A DNA stretch of 64,000 bases, from the NCBI RefSeq assembly GCF_016892765.1, contig NZ_JAFEMD010000022.1, forward strand, positions 1 through 64,000, in the 5' to 3' direction. Of the stretch, positions 1 through 8,831 are shown piece after piece. Position 1 is the stretch's first letter. The number at the start of each line of letters is the position of its first letter. The notes beneath the pieces are model-generated. The model was not told where the DNA came from and did no database searches. It saw only the letters and a list, made by a program, of their open reading frames with translations. Position numbers and translations under genes: made by a program. The DNA is from Microvirga arvi. Its GTDB lineage: Bacteria; Pseudomonadota; Alphaproteobacteria; Rhizobiales; Beijerinckiaceae.

Positions 1-77
1 CCGAGCAGAAGTGGCTTTCCACCACCGGCTTCCTCGACAAAATCGACGAAAACCTCAAAAAAGCCATGGCGGGTTAA
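1..77 (+). CDS. C-terminal fragment of an unidentified protein
   Basis: A reading frame open from the left edge (first full codon at nt 3) ends at TAA 75-77 and encodes the last 24 residues of a protein, ending KIDENLKKAMAG. The helical, Lys-rich tail would fit the end of a periplasmic binding protein or a cytoplasmic enzyme, but it is too short to assign. A GC-rich hairpin lies 10 bases downstream, as expected for the end of a real gene. The start lies outside the window. Confidence 0.55.
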   Translation, partial: EQKWLSTTGFLDKIDENLKKAMAG

Positions 78-87
78 GAAAGAAACC

Positions 88-113
88 GCCTCTCCCCACC
101 TTTGGGGGGAGGC
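88..113 (+). terminator. Probable transcription terminator hairpin
   Basis: Arms 88-97 and 104-113 pair over 10 bp (nine Watson-Crick pairs and one G-T pair) around a 6-base loop, just after the partial gene ending at 77. No clear T-run follows, so it is either a weak intrinsic terminator or a 3'-end stabilising hairpin. Confidence 0.5.
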
Positions 114-313
114 TTGCGCGCGGCACATCTGTCCGGACAGCCAGCCTTTCGTTCAAAGGGTTGCGGAGGGCTGACCTCCTGCCTGCTCATACTTTCCTGA
201 ATAGGCACCTTTCCGTGTTCGGTTCGTCCCGTCCGTCAAAGCAAGCCTATTTCGGCATCAGGCTCCCTTAGGTGATCTCTCGACTTGCAGCGCAGCCGCT
301 GTATCTTTGCGGC

Positions 314-2368
314 ATGATCTCATCGCGACGTTTCACGATCCGCCAGTGCCTGATGGCGTTTGGTACTGCCCTTGTGTTGCCGGGTCTTGTCTTCGCGGCT
401 CTTCTGTTGTGGCGCTACGCAAGTTCAGAGCGTAGCCGCTACGAGGAGGAGGCGCTCGGCACGGCACAGCGCATCATGGCGGCGGTCGACCGCGAACTGG
501 TCGGCATCCAAGCGTCGGCCCAAGCGCTGGCAACCTCCTCAACCCTGCTGGAGGGCAACTTCGAGGCCTTCCAGCGCCAGGCCCAAATGACTCTGCAATC
601 CTGGTCGCGGCAGAGGACCGATGACTACGCGATCGTGGTGCGCGACACCACAGGGCAGCAGGTCGTGAACACCCGTCTGCCTTGGGGCAGCCCGCTGTCC
701 AAGGGCGCCAACCTGCCGATTGACCAGCAGGTGATCGCCTCCAAGCAGCCGGTCATCCAGGACCTGTTCATCGGGGCCACGGCAGGACGCCCGATCATCA
801 GCATCCGCGTTCCTGTTGTCAAAGACGATACCGTCACGCATGTGCTGTCCATGGCTGTCGAACCTCGGCGGATCGCCGAGATCCTGCTCGCCCAGAACCT
901 TCCCGCTTCGTGGGTCGCCACCATGATCGACCGGGCCAATCGCGTCGTGGCACGATCCCGGCAGCATGAGGCCTTCATCAGTAAGGCCGCCCCTGACGAG
1001 TTCCTCAATGCCGCTCGGGAGGCAGGCGGGATCTGGGAGGGGCACAATCTGGAGGGAACGGCGGTCCTGGGAGCCTATGCCCGCTCAGGCGTATCGGGCT
1101 GGACAGCGTTCGTCGGCGTGCCGGCAGACATTGTCCAAGCCCCACTGCGCCGCTCACTCTGGACGTTGTTCGGGCTGGGCGCTGTGCTGATCCTGCTGTC
1201 TCTGCTCCTGGCTCGCAGCTTCGGACAACGCATCTCCACCCCCGTGGAGAGGCTGGTCGATCTGGCGCAACATCTCGCCCGGAGCGAACCTGTCGCCGTG
1301 CCATTCACCGGACTTGTTGAGATTGATCGGGTTGGAAGCGCGCTCGCCTCCGCCTCGACGGAACTCCGTGACCGGGAGGACGCCTTGAGACGCAGCGAAG
1401 CCCGTCTGCGGGCAACCCAGAACAATGCCGCCGTGGGCATTGCCGAGGTCGACCGGGACGGGCGGTTCGTCTCGGTCAACGAGGCCCGCTGCAAGCTGAC
1501 GGGCCATAGCCACGAGGAGCTGATCGGTCTTCACTTTGGCCACGCGACCGACCCGGAAATCCTGGAGAAGGATCTCAACCTATTCGCACGGCAGGTGGCC
1601 GGAGAAATGGACACCTACACCACCGACAGCAGGTTTCAGCGCAAGGACGGCAGCCGCGGCTGGGCACGTGTGACCAGTACCGCCGTGCGGGATGATACCG
1701 GCGGATTTCTCTATGCGATCCGGGTGGTCGAAGACATCACGGAGCGCTGGCAGGCGGATCGGCGTCAGAAACTGCTCATCGACGAGCTGAACCATCGGGT
1801 GAAGAATACGCTGGCTACGGTGCAGTCGCTGGCCTGGCAGGCAGCAAGACCGGGGCTGCCGCCACAGGTGGCGCAAGCGCGGTTTCAGGAGAGGCTGCTG
1901 GCGCTCTCACGCACCCACAACCTGCTCAACGAAACGCACTGGGAGGGAGCTTCCCTCAGGACGATCCTGGGAACCGAACTTCAGCCCTATGCGACGGCAA
2001 GCCAGCGCATCCAGCTCAACGGGCCAGACCTGCATCTGCCGCCTCGACAGGCCGTGGTCCTGGGCATGGCCTTCCATGAACTTGCCACCAACGCGGTCAA
2101 GTACGGCGCCCTGTCGGTGGCGTCAGGTCGGGTGCAGGTGGACTGGAAGGTCGACGGACAAGGTGAGGCAGCCGTCGTAACGATCGACTGGTGCGAGCTG
2201 GGCGGACCTGTGCTCGAGTCTCAGCCGAGTCCTGGTTTTGGTTCCCGGCTCCTGCGGCAGACCATCACCCACGAACTCGCTGGGCAGCTCGATCTCCGCT
2301 ACGAGCATGAAGGGGTGTGCTGCGCCATCGCCGTGCCGATCGGAACGGCGAGCCAGCAGGCGGCCTGA
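314..2368 (+). CDS. Membrane-bound HWE-family sensor histidine kinase with PAS domain
   Basis: Encodes 684 residues. An N-terminal transmembrane helix (about 12-34) is followed by an extracytoplasmic sensor region of roughly 230 residues (Cache-like by layout), a second membrane helix near 285-305, a HAMP-like linker, a PAS domain (about 365-480, GIAEVDRDGRFVSVN) and an HWE-type kinase core. The phospho-acceptor is H494 in ELNHRVKNTLATVQSL, and the later NAVKYGAL N-box and WCELGGP motif are typical of the HWE/HisKA_2 group. No response regulator is adjacent, so it is an orphan here; kinases of this group often feed general stress or light-response circuits in alphaproteobacteria. The ATG at 314 sits just before the membrane helix; a GTG at 272 would add 14 residues. 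Neither start has a strong Shine-Dalgarno sequence. Confidence 0.9.
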   Translation: MISSRRFTIRQCLMAFGTALVLPGLVFAALLLWRYASSERSRYEEEALGTAQRIMAAVDRELVGIQASAQALATSSTLLEGNFEAFQRQAQMTLQSWSRQRTDDYAIVVRDTTGQQVVNTRLPWGSPLSKGANLPIDQQVIASKQPVIQDLFIGATAGRPIISIRVPVVKDDTVTHVLSMAVEPRRIAEILLAQNLPASWVATMIDRANRVVARSRQHEAFISKAAPDEFLNAAREAGGIWEGHNLEGTAVLGAYARSGVSGWTAFVGVPADIVQAPLRRSLWTLFGLGAVLILLSLLLARSFGQRISTPVERLVDLAQHLARSEPVAVPFTGLVEIDRVGSALASASTELRDREDALRRSEARLRATQNNAAVGIAEVDRDGRFVSVNEARCKLTGHSHEELIGLHFGHATDPEILEKDLNLFARQVAGEMDTYTTDSRFQRKDGSRGWARVTSTAVRDDTGGFLYAIRVVEDITERWQADRRQKLLIDELNHRVKNTLATVQSLAWQAARPGLPPQVAQARFQERLLALSRTHNLLNETHWEGASLRTILGTELQPYATASQRIQLNGPDLHLPPRQAVVLGMAFHELATNAVKYGALSVASGRVQVDWKVDGQGEAAVVTIDWCELGGPVLESQPSPGFGSRLLRQTITHELAGQLDLRYEHEGVCCAIAVPIGTASQQAA

Positions 2369-2417
2369 GCCGCAAGACCAGTCTACCGTCGCTCGAGAAC
2401 TGTCTCGTTTCGGCCAG

Positions 2418-2633
2418 TCACGCGGCTCGGCTTGGCGCTGCCTCTGATGGCATACCGTCTAGGATCGCGCCCCGGAGCTGGTCGCGCAGCTCGGGCGTGT
2501 CCTGATGCCCGTGCACGGCTACTGCGTGCTGCACGGCGGCCTCAAGCAGTTCGGCCTCACTGTCGGCGATGATGCTGATCGAGCAGTTCATCTCGCTCGG
2601 GAAGGCACGGCAGTCGATGAATTTGCGTCCCAT
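2418..2633 (-). CDS. DUF1059 domain protein
   Basis: A 71-residue protein beginning MGRKFIDCRAFPSEMNCS and containing EAAVQHAVAVHGHQDTPELR, which matches the small DUF1059 family as I know it (one Cys near residue 8, a second near 17, and a conserved HAVxVHGH segment). The start at 2633 is chosen because GGAGGT lies 7 bases upstream; an upstream in-frame ATG has no such site. The protein is probably cytoplasmic and its role is unknown. It converges with the histidine kinase 50 bp away and is not obviously in an operon. Confidence 0.85.
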   Translation of the reverse strand: MGRKFIDCRAFPSEMNCSISIIADSEAELLEAAVQHAVAVHGHQDTPELRDQLRGAILDGMPSEAAPSRAA

Positions 2634-2759
2634 GGTGACCTCCATGATCACAGCAACCCCGCCCGTCAGGCAGCTGCAATCTTACGGCCCAGGCCGCCCT
2701 GCCGCAACCGGATTGCTATCGGGATGGCAGAGCAAGGGCCGCCCATATGTTGGTGGCAG

Positions 2760-3680
2760 TCACATATGGCTTATTCGTTCCAGCAGCTCTGGGAGCCGAG
2801 GAGAGCCGAGCCGTCCTCCGAAATGCTCGCACTTCATGGCTGCTGCAACATTCGCCAGCTGAGCGGCCTGTGCCACACTCCAATTGTTGACGAGACCGTA
2901 GACATAGGTGCCATGCCAAACGTCCCCAGCATTCAAGGTGTCCACAGCGCTGATGGATATTGATGCGAACTCATGGACAGCCCCTGTGGCAGAGGCGCTG
3001 CGTTGCCATATCAACGACCCTGCTGCGCCGAGTGTCACTCCGACGACATCGGCTTCAAGGTCCGCTGCAATCTCCATCAGAGCCTCCCTGGGCGAGGCAT
3101 TGGCAGCGAGGGAAAGCAAGGCAGGCTCGGAAAACAAAACATGGTCTGCAAGGGTGGTCATCTCGCGTAGCGCATCCGGCGGTGCAACATCGGCATCAAG
3201 AATGGTCGGAACCTTGTGACGGCGCGCTTCGGCAAGCAACGCCCTTGCACCTTCGAGCCAACGCATGTCGACAAGAACGGCAGCGGCGCTCGCCACTTCG
3301 TGCAAGGGGAGCCAACTTGGATCAGGGTCGAGTGATGGGTCCGTGTAGGGCACCACGAGTCGTTCCCCCGCACGGTCAACGAGAATGGTTGAGAAGGCGG
3401 TACGGGCGCCTGGGATCCTGCGGATCCGGTCGATGCGGACGGATTCTCGGGACAGGTCGTGCAGGAAGCTATCGCCGCTAGGGTCGTCGCCGACCCTGGC
3501 CCAGAGTTCGACATTGCCGCCAAGGCGGGCGATGGTGGTCGCAGCGGCCGTTGCCATCCCGGAGGCAGCCTGAACGGCGCTTTCCGGCAGCACCTTGGTG
3601 CCATGATCCGGAATCCGGTCAACCTTGAAGATGGTGTCCCAGAATGCGCATCCGAGGCAGATCACCGGCTTCCGGTTCAT
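2760..3680 (-). CDS. PfkB-family sugar kinase, sulfofructose-kinase (YihV)-like
   Basis: A 306-residue ribokinase-fold enzyme. The N-terminal ICLGCAFWDTIFKVD strand, the ARLGGNVELWARVGDDPSG motif and the catalytic-base region DTLNAGDVWHG (Asp253) define the PfkB family. The middle part (DMRWLEGA, LDADVAPPD, ADHVLFSEPAL) resembles E. coli YihV as I remember it, so the substrate may be a ketose or a modified sugar acid. One oddity is that the usual GAGD anion-hole motif reads NAGD; the catalytic Asp is kept. It is the third gene of an aldolase-regulator-kinase operon and starts 3 bp after the gntR stop. The likely reaction is ATP-dependent phosphorylation of an intermediate from the divergent sugar importer. 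The substrate is not known. Confidence 0.85.
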   Translation of the reverse strand: MNRKPVICLGCAFWDTIFKVDRIPDHGTKVLPESAVQAASGMATAAATTIARLGGNVELWARVGDDPSGDSFLHDLSRESVRIDRIRRIPGARTAFSTILVDRAGERLVVPYTDPSLDPDPSWLPLHEVASAAAVLVDMRWLEGARALLAEARRHKVPTILDADVAPPDALREMTTLADHVLFSEPALLSLAANASPREALMEIAADLEADVVGVTLGAAGSLIWQRSASATGAVHEFASISISAVDTLNAGDVWHGTYVYGLVNNWSVAQAAQLANVAAAMKCEHFGGRLGSPRLPELLERISHM

Positions 3681-3683
3681 CGT

Positions 3684-4358
3684 CTACTCGAGCCTGAGGG
3701 CCCGCGCGCGAGCGTTCATGATGTGGGCAATGGTGGATTCCACGGCGGCCTGGGAATCACGCCGCTTCATGGCCGCGATAATGGCAAGGTGCTCCCGCAT
3801 CACCGGGATCACGAGGTCCTCGTCGAGGCTCGTCTCGTTCTGGCGAATGAGGCGGACCTTGATCCAGTTCACCCGGTAGGCCTTCGAGATGATGTCGTTG
3901 TTGAGATCATCAATGACCGTTTCGTGGAACTCCCGATCGACCTGCTGAGCCTCAGCGACAAGTTTTTCCGTCAACCCATTGTCTGCTGCCGAAACAATCG
4001 ATTGATGCGCAGCTTCAATCCGTACGATGGCGGCATCGCTGGCTGTTTGAGTGAAGGAAGCGATCGCCTCCCGCTCTAGGATCAGCCGGAACTGAAATGC
4101 ATTGCGGATCAACGTGATGTCGAGGGGCAGGATCTGCAATCCGCGTTGCGGCACGGTCACGATCAAGCCTTCCGCTTCCAGTCGTGGAATCAGTTCGCGG
4201 ATTGCGCCGAGAGGTTGTCCGGTGAGAACTACCAGCTCTCGCTGGGTCATGAACTGACCGGGCTTGATCTGGCTTCGCAACAAGTAATCAGTGAAGACGT
4301 CGTAGGCCCGCTCCCGCAGCTTGAGTTCCGAGCGGGGCGCTTGGCGAGCCATGCTCAT
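3684..4358 (-). CDS. GntR-family regulator with FCD ligand domain
   Basis: A 224-residue protein with a winged helix-turn-helix at about 10-75 (MTQRELVVLTGQPLGAIREL, then LEAEGLIVTVPQRG) and an all-helical FCD domain at about 85-210. Metal-ligand residues of FCD domains are plausible at EFHETVIDD and in the HLAIIAAMKRRD segment. Its ATG overlaps the aldolase stop by 4 bp, so the two are translationally coupled. It probably controls both this operon and the divergent ABC importer through the short palindromes at 5297-5331, with a sugar-acid ligand. The effector is not known. Confidence 0.9.
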   Translation of the reverse strand: MSMARQAPRSELKLRERAYDVFTDYLLRSQIKPGQFMTQRELVVLTGQPLGAIRELIPRLEAEGLIVTVPQRGLQILPLDITLIRNAFQFRLILEREAIASFTQTASDAAIVRIEAAHQSIVSAADNGLTEKLVAEAQQVDREFHETVIDDLNNDIISKAYRVNWIKVRLIRQNETSLDEDLVIPVMREHLAIIAAMKRRDSQAAVESTIAHIMNARARALRLE

Positions 4359-5242
4359 GCGACAGCCTTGATCACTTTTCCGAATGGCTCCAGCAACGAA
4401 ATCGCCCGCGCCGTGCTCCCTTCATCCAATGTCGGCAGCGGAGGCCTTGCCACCGCCCAAACCGGGTCTCGGCGGACATGGGCCGTGAGAGCCTTCACCA
4501 TGGGAACGATGGGGTGGCGCCCGATCTCCTGAACCAATTCGACGATGCGAGGGTCATCACGACCGTTCTCGGCGAGAGCGATCACGGCTTCGGGCAGAAT
4601 GTTGGCAACGCCGCAGATGGACCCTGCAGCGCCCGCGGCACATGCGCGACCAAGATAGGTTTCGTCGCCGACAAGGATATCGAGATCTGGGAAGGCCTTG
4701 ATCAGAGCGAAGGTTGCCTCGGCATTGCACGCGCTGTCTTTCACGCCCCTGATGGCGCCAGGATAGCGTTCCTTCAGGCAGGATATGACCATGTGGGACA
4801 AGGGCACGCCGGTCATGCCCGGAATGTGGTAGAGAATGATATCCCGCAGATTGCTGCCGACGGCCTCGAACACGACCGAATACCAGTTGATGACAGCGTC
4901 GTCCGGGGCAGGGCGGAAATAGAAGGGTGGCGCCAGCAGGACGGCATGGGCACCACGGCGCAGGGCTTGGCTTGTGCTGTAGGCGGCCTCCTCCGGCGAG
5001 CAGGCGATCACGCCTTCCACCAATTTCTCCGCCGGGATGCCACTGTCCACTATTTCGTTCGCGATGCGCTCGCGTTCGGCGGCGCCGACGGAGGGACCTT
5101 CTCCGGTTGTCCCAAACAGGGTCGCTGTCCGGCAACCGCGGGCCAAGCAATCTTTGGCATGGGAGGCCAAGCGGTGAACGTCCACCTTTCCATCCGAAAA
5201 AGGGGTAATTAGGGCGGGGCTGATGCCAAAGCTGAGCGACAA
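4355..5242 (-). CDS. Dihydrodipicolinate synthase/N-acetylneuraminate lyase family aldolase
   Basis: A class I aldolase of 295 residues. The GTTGEGPSV motif, Tyr138 (ILYHIPG) and Schiff-base Lys168 (GVKDSACN) match the family's usual Y133/K161 arrangement. Such enzymes cleave or dehydrate 2-keto-3-deoxy sugar acids and related compounds, and here the context (sugar importer, PfkB kinase) favours a sugar-acid aldolase over lysine synthesis. I chose the TTG start at 5242 because GGAGG lies about 6 bases upstream. The in-frame ATG at 5302 adds 20 non-homologous-looking residues, has no ribosome site, and would run into the divergent promoter. It is the first gene of the operon. The substrate is undetermined. 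Confidence 0.85.
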   Translation of the reverse strand: MSLSFGISPALITPFSDGKVDVHRLASHAKDCLARGCRTATLFGTTGEGPSVGAAERERIANEIVDSGIPAEKLVEGVIACSPEEAAYSTSQALRRGAHAVLLAPPFYFRPAPDDAVINWYSVVFEAVGSNLRDIILYHIPGMTGVPLSHMVISCLKERYPGAIRGVKDSACNAEATFALIKAFPDLDILVGDETYLGRACAAGAAGSICGVANILPEAVIALAENGRDDPRIVELVQEIGRHPIVPMVKALTAHVRRDPVWAVARPPLPTLDEGSTARAISLLEPFGKVIKAVA

Positions 5243-5289
5243 GGGAGCCTCCAATAACAGCTTCGGCGTTAGGCCGAACAACTGCTGTG

Positions 5290-5331
5290 TTGACACTAAC
5301 ATGTTACATGGTGCTTAATCGCTTGCAAGCG
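5290..5331. promoter_or_regulatory. Divergent promoter/operator region between aldolase operon and sugar importer
   Basis: Between the TTG start at 5242 and the ATG at 5383 lie a -35-like TTGACA (5290-5295), a perfect palindrome TAACATGTTA (5297-5306), a -10-like CTTAAT (5314-5319, spacing 18) and a second perfect palindrome CGCTTGCAAGCG (5320-5331). The first palindrome falls in the promoter spacer, a good place for the operon's own GntR repressor. The binding assignment is inference. Confidence 0.4.
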
Positions 5332-5382
5332 CTGAAAAGAGTCCGAATGGACCGTTACATTAAATCACGGAGGAGACGAGCA

Positions 5383-6717
5383 ATGGCTGCAAAAGGCGGT
5401 TCGGTTACGCGTCGTACATTTCTTGCAAGCACGGCGGCTGCGGCCGCATACGGCCTCGGTGGCGTAACGCCGGCCTTTGCGGACGTGAACTGGAAGAAAT
5501 ACGCCGGCGCAAAGATCGGGGTAAACCTGATCAAGAGTCCGCGTGGCGAGGTTCTCCAGAAGCACGAAAAGGAATTTACCGACCTGACGGGCATTCAGGT
5601 GTCCTCCGAGCAGACCCCGGAACAGCAGCAACGGCAGAAGGCCGTTATCGAGTTGAACTCAGGCAGCCCGAGCTTCGACGTGGTCCACATCAGCTACCAC
5701 GTTCAGAAGCGCCAGTTCGAGAAGGCCGGCTGGCTGGCTGACATCAGCGGCTTCATGAAGAACCCGGAATTGACGGATCCAAGCCTCACCGAAAGCGACT
5801 TCTCCCAGGCTGGCCTGCTCTATGCCAAAAATCCGCAGGGGCAGATGCTGTCGCTTCCGTTCTCCGTCGATTACTGGATGGTGTACTGGAACAAGGAACT
5901 CTTTGCGAAGAAGGGGCTCGCCTATCCGCAGACCTTCGACGAGATGGTGAAAGTTGCGGAGGCGCTGACGGATCCGAAGGAGGGGACTTACGGCTTCGTT
6001 GCCCGTGGTCTGAAGAATGCCAATGTTCCCGTCTGGACGAGTTTCCTTCTCGGCCACGGCATCGATCCCGTCGACGCCAACGGCAACCTGATGACGGACA
6101 CACCGGAAGCCATTGAGGCTGCAAAACTCTATCAGCGCCTTCTTACCAAGTCTGCGCCCCAGGGCGTTGCCGGCTTCAACTGGTCGGAATGCCAATCGGC
6201 CTTCTTGCAGGGCAAGGTCGGCATGTGGCTCGACGGCGTCGGCTTCGCACCCCCGCTGGAGGATCCGGAGAAGTCTCGAGTGGTCGGCAAGGTCGGCTAC
6301 GGTGTCATGCCGCGCGGGCCGAAGGCACAGGCCTCAGCGACCTTCGGTGACGGCATCGGCGTCACCGCCGCCAGCAAGAACAAGGAGGCTGCCTATCTCT
6401 ATTGCCAATGGGCCATCTCGAAGCTGATGGGTGCGCGCCTGTTGCAGGCGGGTGGTGGCGTTCCGTTCCGCCAGTCTATCCTCAGCGACCCCGAGACTCG
6501 CAAGGGCGTGAAGATGCCGCCGGCCTGGATCGACGCAGTGGTGGAATCGGGCAAGATCAGCAAGCTCGGCCTTCCCGTCATTCAACCGGTGACGGAGTTC
6601 CGCGACGTCATCGGCATCGGTCTGACGAATCTTATCGGAGGAGGGGATCCGGCCGCTGAGATGAAAAAGGCGACGGAGCAGTTCAAGCCTATTCTTGAGC
6701 GCAGCGAGAAGGCTTGA
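5383..6717 (+). CDS. Sugar ABC transporter substrate-binding protein (family 1)
   Basis: A 444-residue extracellular solute-binding protein. The N-terminus carries a twin-arginine-type signal (TRRTFLASTAAAAAYGLGG) with cleavage after about residue 33 (PAFA-D), so it is exported to the periplasm. The body has the family-1 pattern (VINLNSGSP-like region, SLPFSVDYWMVYWNKELF, and the GKVGMWLDG and FGDGIGVTAASKNKEAAY segments). The start at 5383 has GGAGGA about 8 bases upstream; longer in-frame starts lack this and overlap the promoter. It is the first gene of a three-gene importer operon (binding protein, two permeases). The ligand is probably the sugar or polyol processed by the divergent aldolase/kinase operon. 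Confidence 0.9.
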   Translation: MAAKGGSVTRRTFLASTAAAAAYGLGGVTPAFADVNWKKYAGAKIGVNLIKSPRGEVLQKHEKEFTDLTGIQVSSEQTPEQQQRQKAVIELNSGSPSFDVVHISYHVQKRQFEKAGWLADISGFMKNPELTDPSLTESDFSQAGLLYAKNPQGQMLSLPFSVDYWMVYWNKELFAKKGLAYPQTFDEMVKVAEALTDPKEGTYGFVARGLKNANVPVWTSFLLGHGIDPVDANGNLMTDTPEAIEAAKLYQRLLTKSAPQGVAGFNWSECQSAFLQGKVGMWLDGVGFAPPLEDPEKSRVVGKVGYGVMPRGPKAQASATFGDGIGVTAASKNKEAAYLYCQWAISKLMGARLLQAGGGVPFRQSILSDPETRKGVKMPPAWIDAVVESGKISKLGLPVIQPVTEFRDVIGIGLTNLIGGGDPAAEMKKATEQFKPILERSEKA

Positions 6718-6759
6718 TGCAGGCGGAACGGCAGAAGATCAGCATGGTGGAGCATGTCC

Positions 6760-7689
6760 ATGTCCACCATCGCTGAGCGCCCGGTCGCTGCGGTGCCGGC
6801 GGCGTCTGCAACAGGCGCCCGACCGAAACGCACCTATTGGCCCTTCGTCGTTCCCGCTGTGGCTGTGGTGGGATCGGTGATCGTGTTCCCGTGGGTCTTC
6901 ACGGTGTGGATGAGCATGCATGAATGGACGGTCGGTGGAGCGCGGCGCTTCAGCGGCTTGTCCAACTACCTGCGGCTCATGTCGGACGAGCGCTTTCTGA
7001 CCTCCGTGGGTCATACGCTTGTCTACACGCTTCTGGCCGTGGTGCTGCCGCTGATCTTCGGCACCCTGGCAGCCCTCATCTTCAACTCCCGCCTGCCCTT
7101 CCGGGGTATCCTGCGCGGTGTGTTCGTCATGCCGATGATGGCCACGCCCGTTGCTGTCGCCCTCGTATGGACGATGATGTTCCATCCGCAGTTGGGAGTT
7201 CTGAACTACCTTCTGTCGCTGGTCGGGATTGGACCCCAGGCTTGGGTCTTCAGTCCCTCGACCGTGATCCCGTCGCTGGTTCTGGTCGAAACCTGGCAAT
7301 GGACGCCGCTCGTCATGCTGATCGTCCTGGGCGGGCTCGCGGCCATTCCGACGGAACCCTATGAAAGCGCCGCCATCGATGGAGCAACCATCTTTCAGCG
7401 CTTCCGCTACATTACACTGCCGATGATCGCCCCGTTCCTCATGGTCGCCGTAATCATCAGGACCATCGATGCTCTGAAGAGCTTCGACATCATTTACGCT
7501 ATCACGCAGGGCGGACCGGGCACGGCGTCGGAGACAATCAATCTCTATCTCTACAGCGTCGCCTTTGCCTATTACGACGTCGGCTACGGATCGGCGATTG
7601 CAGTCGTGTTCTTCGCCATCGTCATCGCCCTGTCCCTTCTCATGCTCCATCTTCGTCAGCGCACGAAATGGATCGACGTTCAGGGGTGA
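6760..7689 (+). CDS. Sugar ABC transporter permease, MalF/UgpA type
   Basis: A 309-residue inner-membrane permease with six predicted helices and the EAA-type loop ESAAIDGATIFQRFRYITLP that docks onto the ATPase. The ATG at 6760 has GGAG 7 bases upstream, while an ATG two codons earlier (6754) is too close to that site. It lies 42 bp after the binding-protein gene and 2 bp before the second permease gene. No ATPase gene follows, so this importer must borrow a UgpC/MsmK-type ATPase encoded elsewhere. Confidence 0.9.
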   Translation: MSTIAERPVAAVPAASATGARPKRTYWPFVVPAVAVVGSVIVFPWVFTVWMSMHEWTVGGARRFSGLSNYLRLMSDERFLTSVGHTLVYTLLAVVLPLIFGTLAALIFNSRLPFRGILRGVFVMPMMATPVAVALVWTMMFHPQLGVLNYLLSLVGIGPQAWVFSPSTVIPSLVLVETWQWTPLVMLIVLGGLAAIPTEPYESAAIDGATIFQRFRYITLPMIAPFLMVAVIIRTIDALKSFDIIYAITQGGPGTASETINLYLYSVAFAYYDVGYGSAIAVVFFAIVIALSLLMLHLRQRTKWIDVQG

Positions 7690-7691
7690 GC

Positions 7692-8516
7692 ATGAACCTC
7701 CGAAGAGCCGCCAACTCGCTCGGCCTTCTGTTCGTCGGCCTCGTGCTGGTCTCGCCGGCCATCCTGTTCTTTCTTTGGATGATCTCGCTCTCGCTCAAAT
7801 TCGAGGTCGATAACGCCGCTTACCCGCCGATTCTGATCCCGGAACGATTCGCCTGGAAGAATTATACCGGCGTGTTCGAATCCAACCGTTTCGGCCTGTT
7901 CTTCCTCAACAGCCTGATCGTGACCGGTGCTGCAACGGGCCTTGCACTGCTGATCGGTGTGCCAGCCGGCTATGGCATTGCCCGCATGAAGGCAAACAAG
8001 GCTGCCGTGGTCGTGCTCATTGCCCGCATGACCCCCGGCCTGTCTTACCTGATCCCGCTCTTCCTCCTCTTCCAGTGGCTGGGGCTCATGGGCACGCTGG
8101 TGCCACAGATCATCGCACACCTCGTGATCACGGTTCCGATCGTGATCTGGATCATGATCGGCTACTTCGAGACAACCCCGCTCGAACTTGAGGAGGCGGC
8201 CGTCATCGATGGCGCGAATCGGTGGCACGTTTTTCGCCACATTGCCCTGCCGATTGCGAAGCCTGGCATCACCGTCGCTTTCATTCTCGCGGTGATTTTC
8301 TCCTGGAACAACTTCGTCTTTGGGGTCGTGCTGGCAGGCCGGGAAACCCGAACCTTGCCGGTCGCGGTCTACAACATGCTGTCCTTCGAGCAGTTGAGCT
8401 GGGGACCCTTGGCGGCAGCAGCATTGATCGTAACCCTGCCGGTCCTCGTGCTGACGATCATCGCGCAGCGACAAATCGTAGCCGGCCTTACAGCCGGAGC
8501 CGTGAAGGGCGGCTAG
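7692..8516 (+). CDS. Sugar ABC transporter permease, MalG/UgpE type
   Basis: A 274-residue permease with six membrane helices and the EAA loop ELEEAAVIDGANRWHVFRHI. The ATG at 7692 lies 2 bp after the stop of the partner permease, with AGGGGTGA overlapping that stop as the ribosome site. With the preceding gene it forms the heterodimeric membrane channel. It is the last gene of the operon; the 315 bp downstream hold no ATPase. Confidence 0.9.
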   Translation: MNLRRAANSLGLLFVGLVLVSPAILFFLWMISLSLKFEVDNAAYPPILIPERFAWKNYTGVFESNRFGLFFLNSLIVTGAATGLALLIGVPAGYGIARMKANKAAVVVLIARMTPGLSYLIPLFLLFQWLGLMGTLVPQIIAHLVITVPIVIWIMIGYFETTPLELEEAAVIDGANRWHVFRHIALPIAKPGITVAFILAVIFSWNNFVFGVVLAGRETRTLPVAVYNMLSFEQLSWGPLAAAALIVTLPVLVLTIIAQRQIVAGLTAGAVKGG

Positions 8517-8674
8517 AATCATTCCAGCGGTAAAGTCCGAGCACGGGAAGTGGTTCGCTTCTGGCATGGGATTGACCTTAGCCGTATTTCGCACTGCTGG
8601 GATGAGCAGACCTTCGTTCAGCTCTGCGGTCTTCCGAGCTTGACCCCGAGCTGCATGCGGCAGCGAGAAACGCA

Positions 8675-8690
8675 AGGATTTATAAATCCT
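8675..8690. promoter_or_regulatory. 16-bp AT-rich perfect palindrome in an intergenic region
   Basis: The 315-bp gap 8517-8831 has no convincing gene. It contains the perfect palindrome AGGATTTATAAATCCT about 140 bp upstream of the SGNH hydrolase. It could be an operator or overlap a promoter; I cannot tell which. Nothing else in the gap stands out. Confidence 0.3.
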
Positions 8691-8831
8691 AGCCTCATGT
8701 CATTGTCATGATATTCTCGTACTCTCCGAGCTGCGCACTTCCGCTCAATCGCCATAGTTGGAAGTACATCTTTTGCGCAGTACTGGTTCAGCCATACGAC
8801 ACGCAAGGTGTTCTCCTGCGAAGGGCCGAGC

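Noticed and set aside
2743..2769. Repeat CCATATGT/ACATATGG at the end of the PfkB gene
   Set aside because: The stem is AT-rich, 8 bp, with an 11-base loop and no T-run; too weak to call a terminator.
6739..7650. 303-codon minus-strand frame opposite the sugar permease
   Set aside because: Asp/His/Arg-rich antisense of hydrophobic permease codons.
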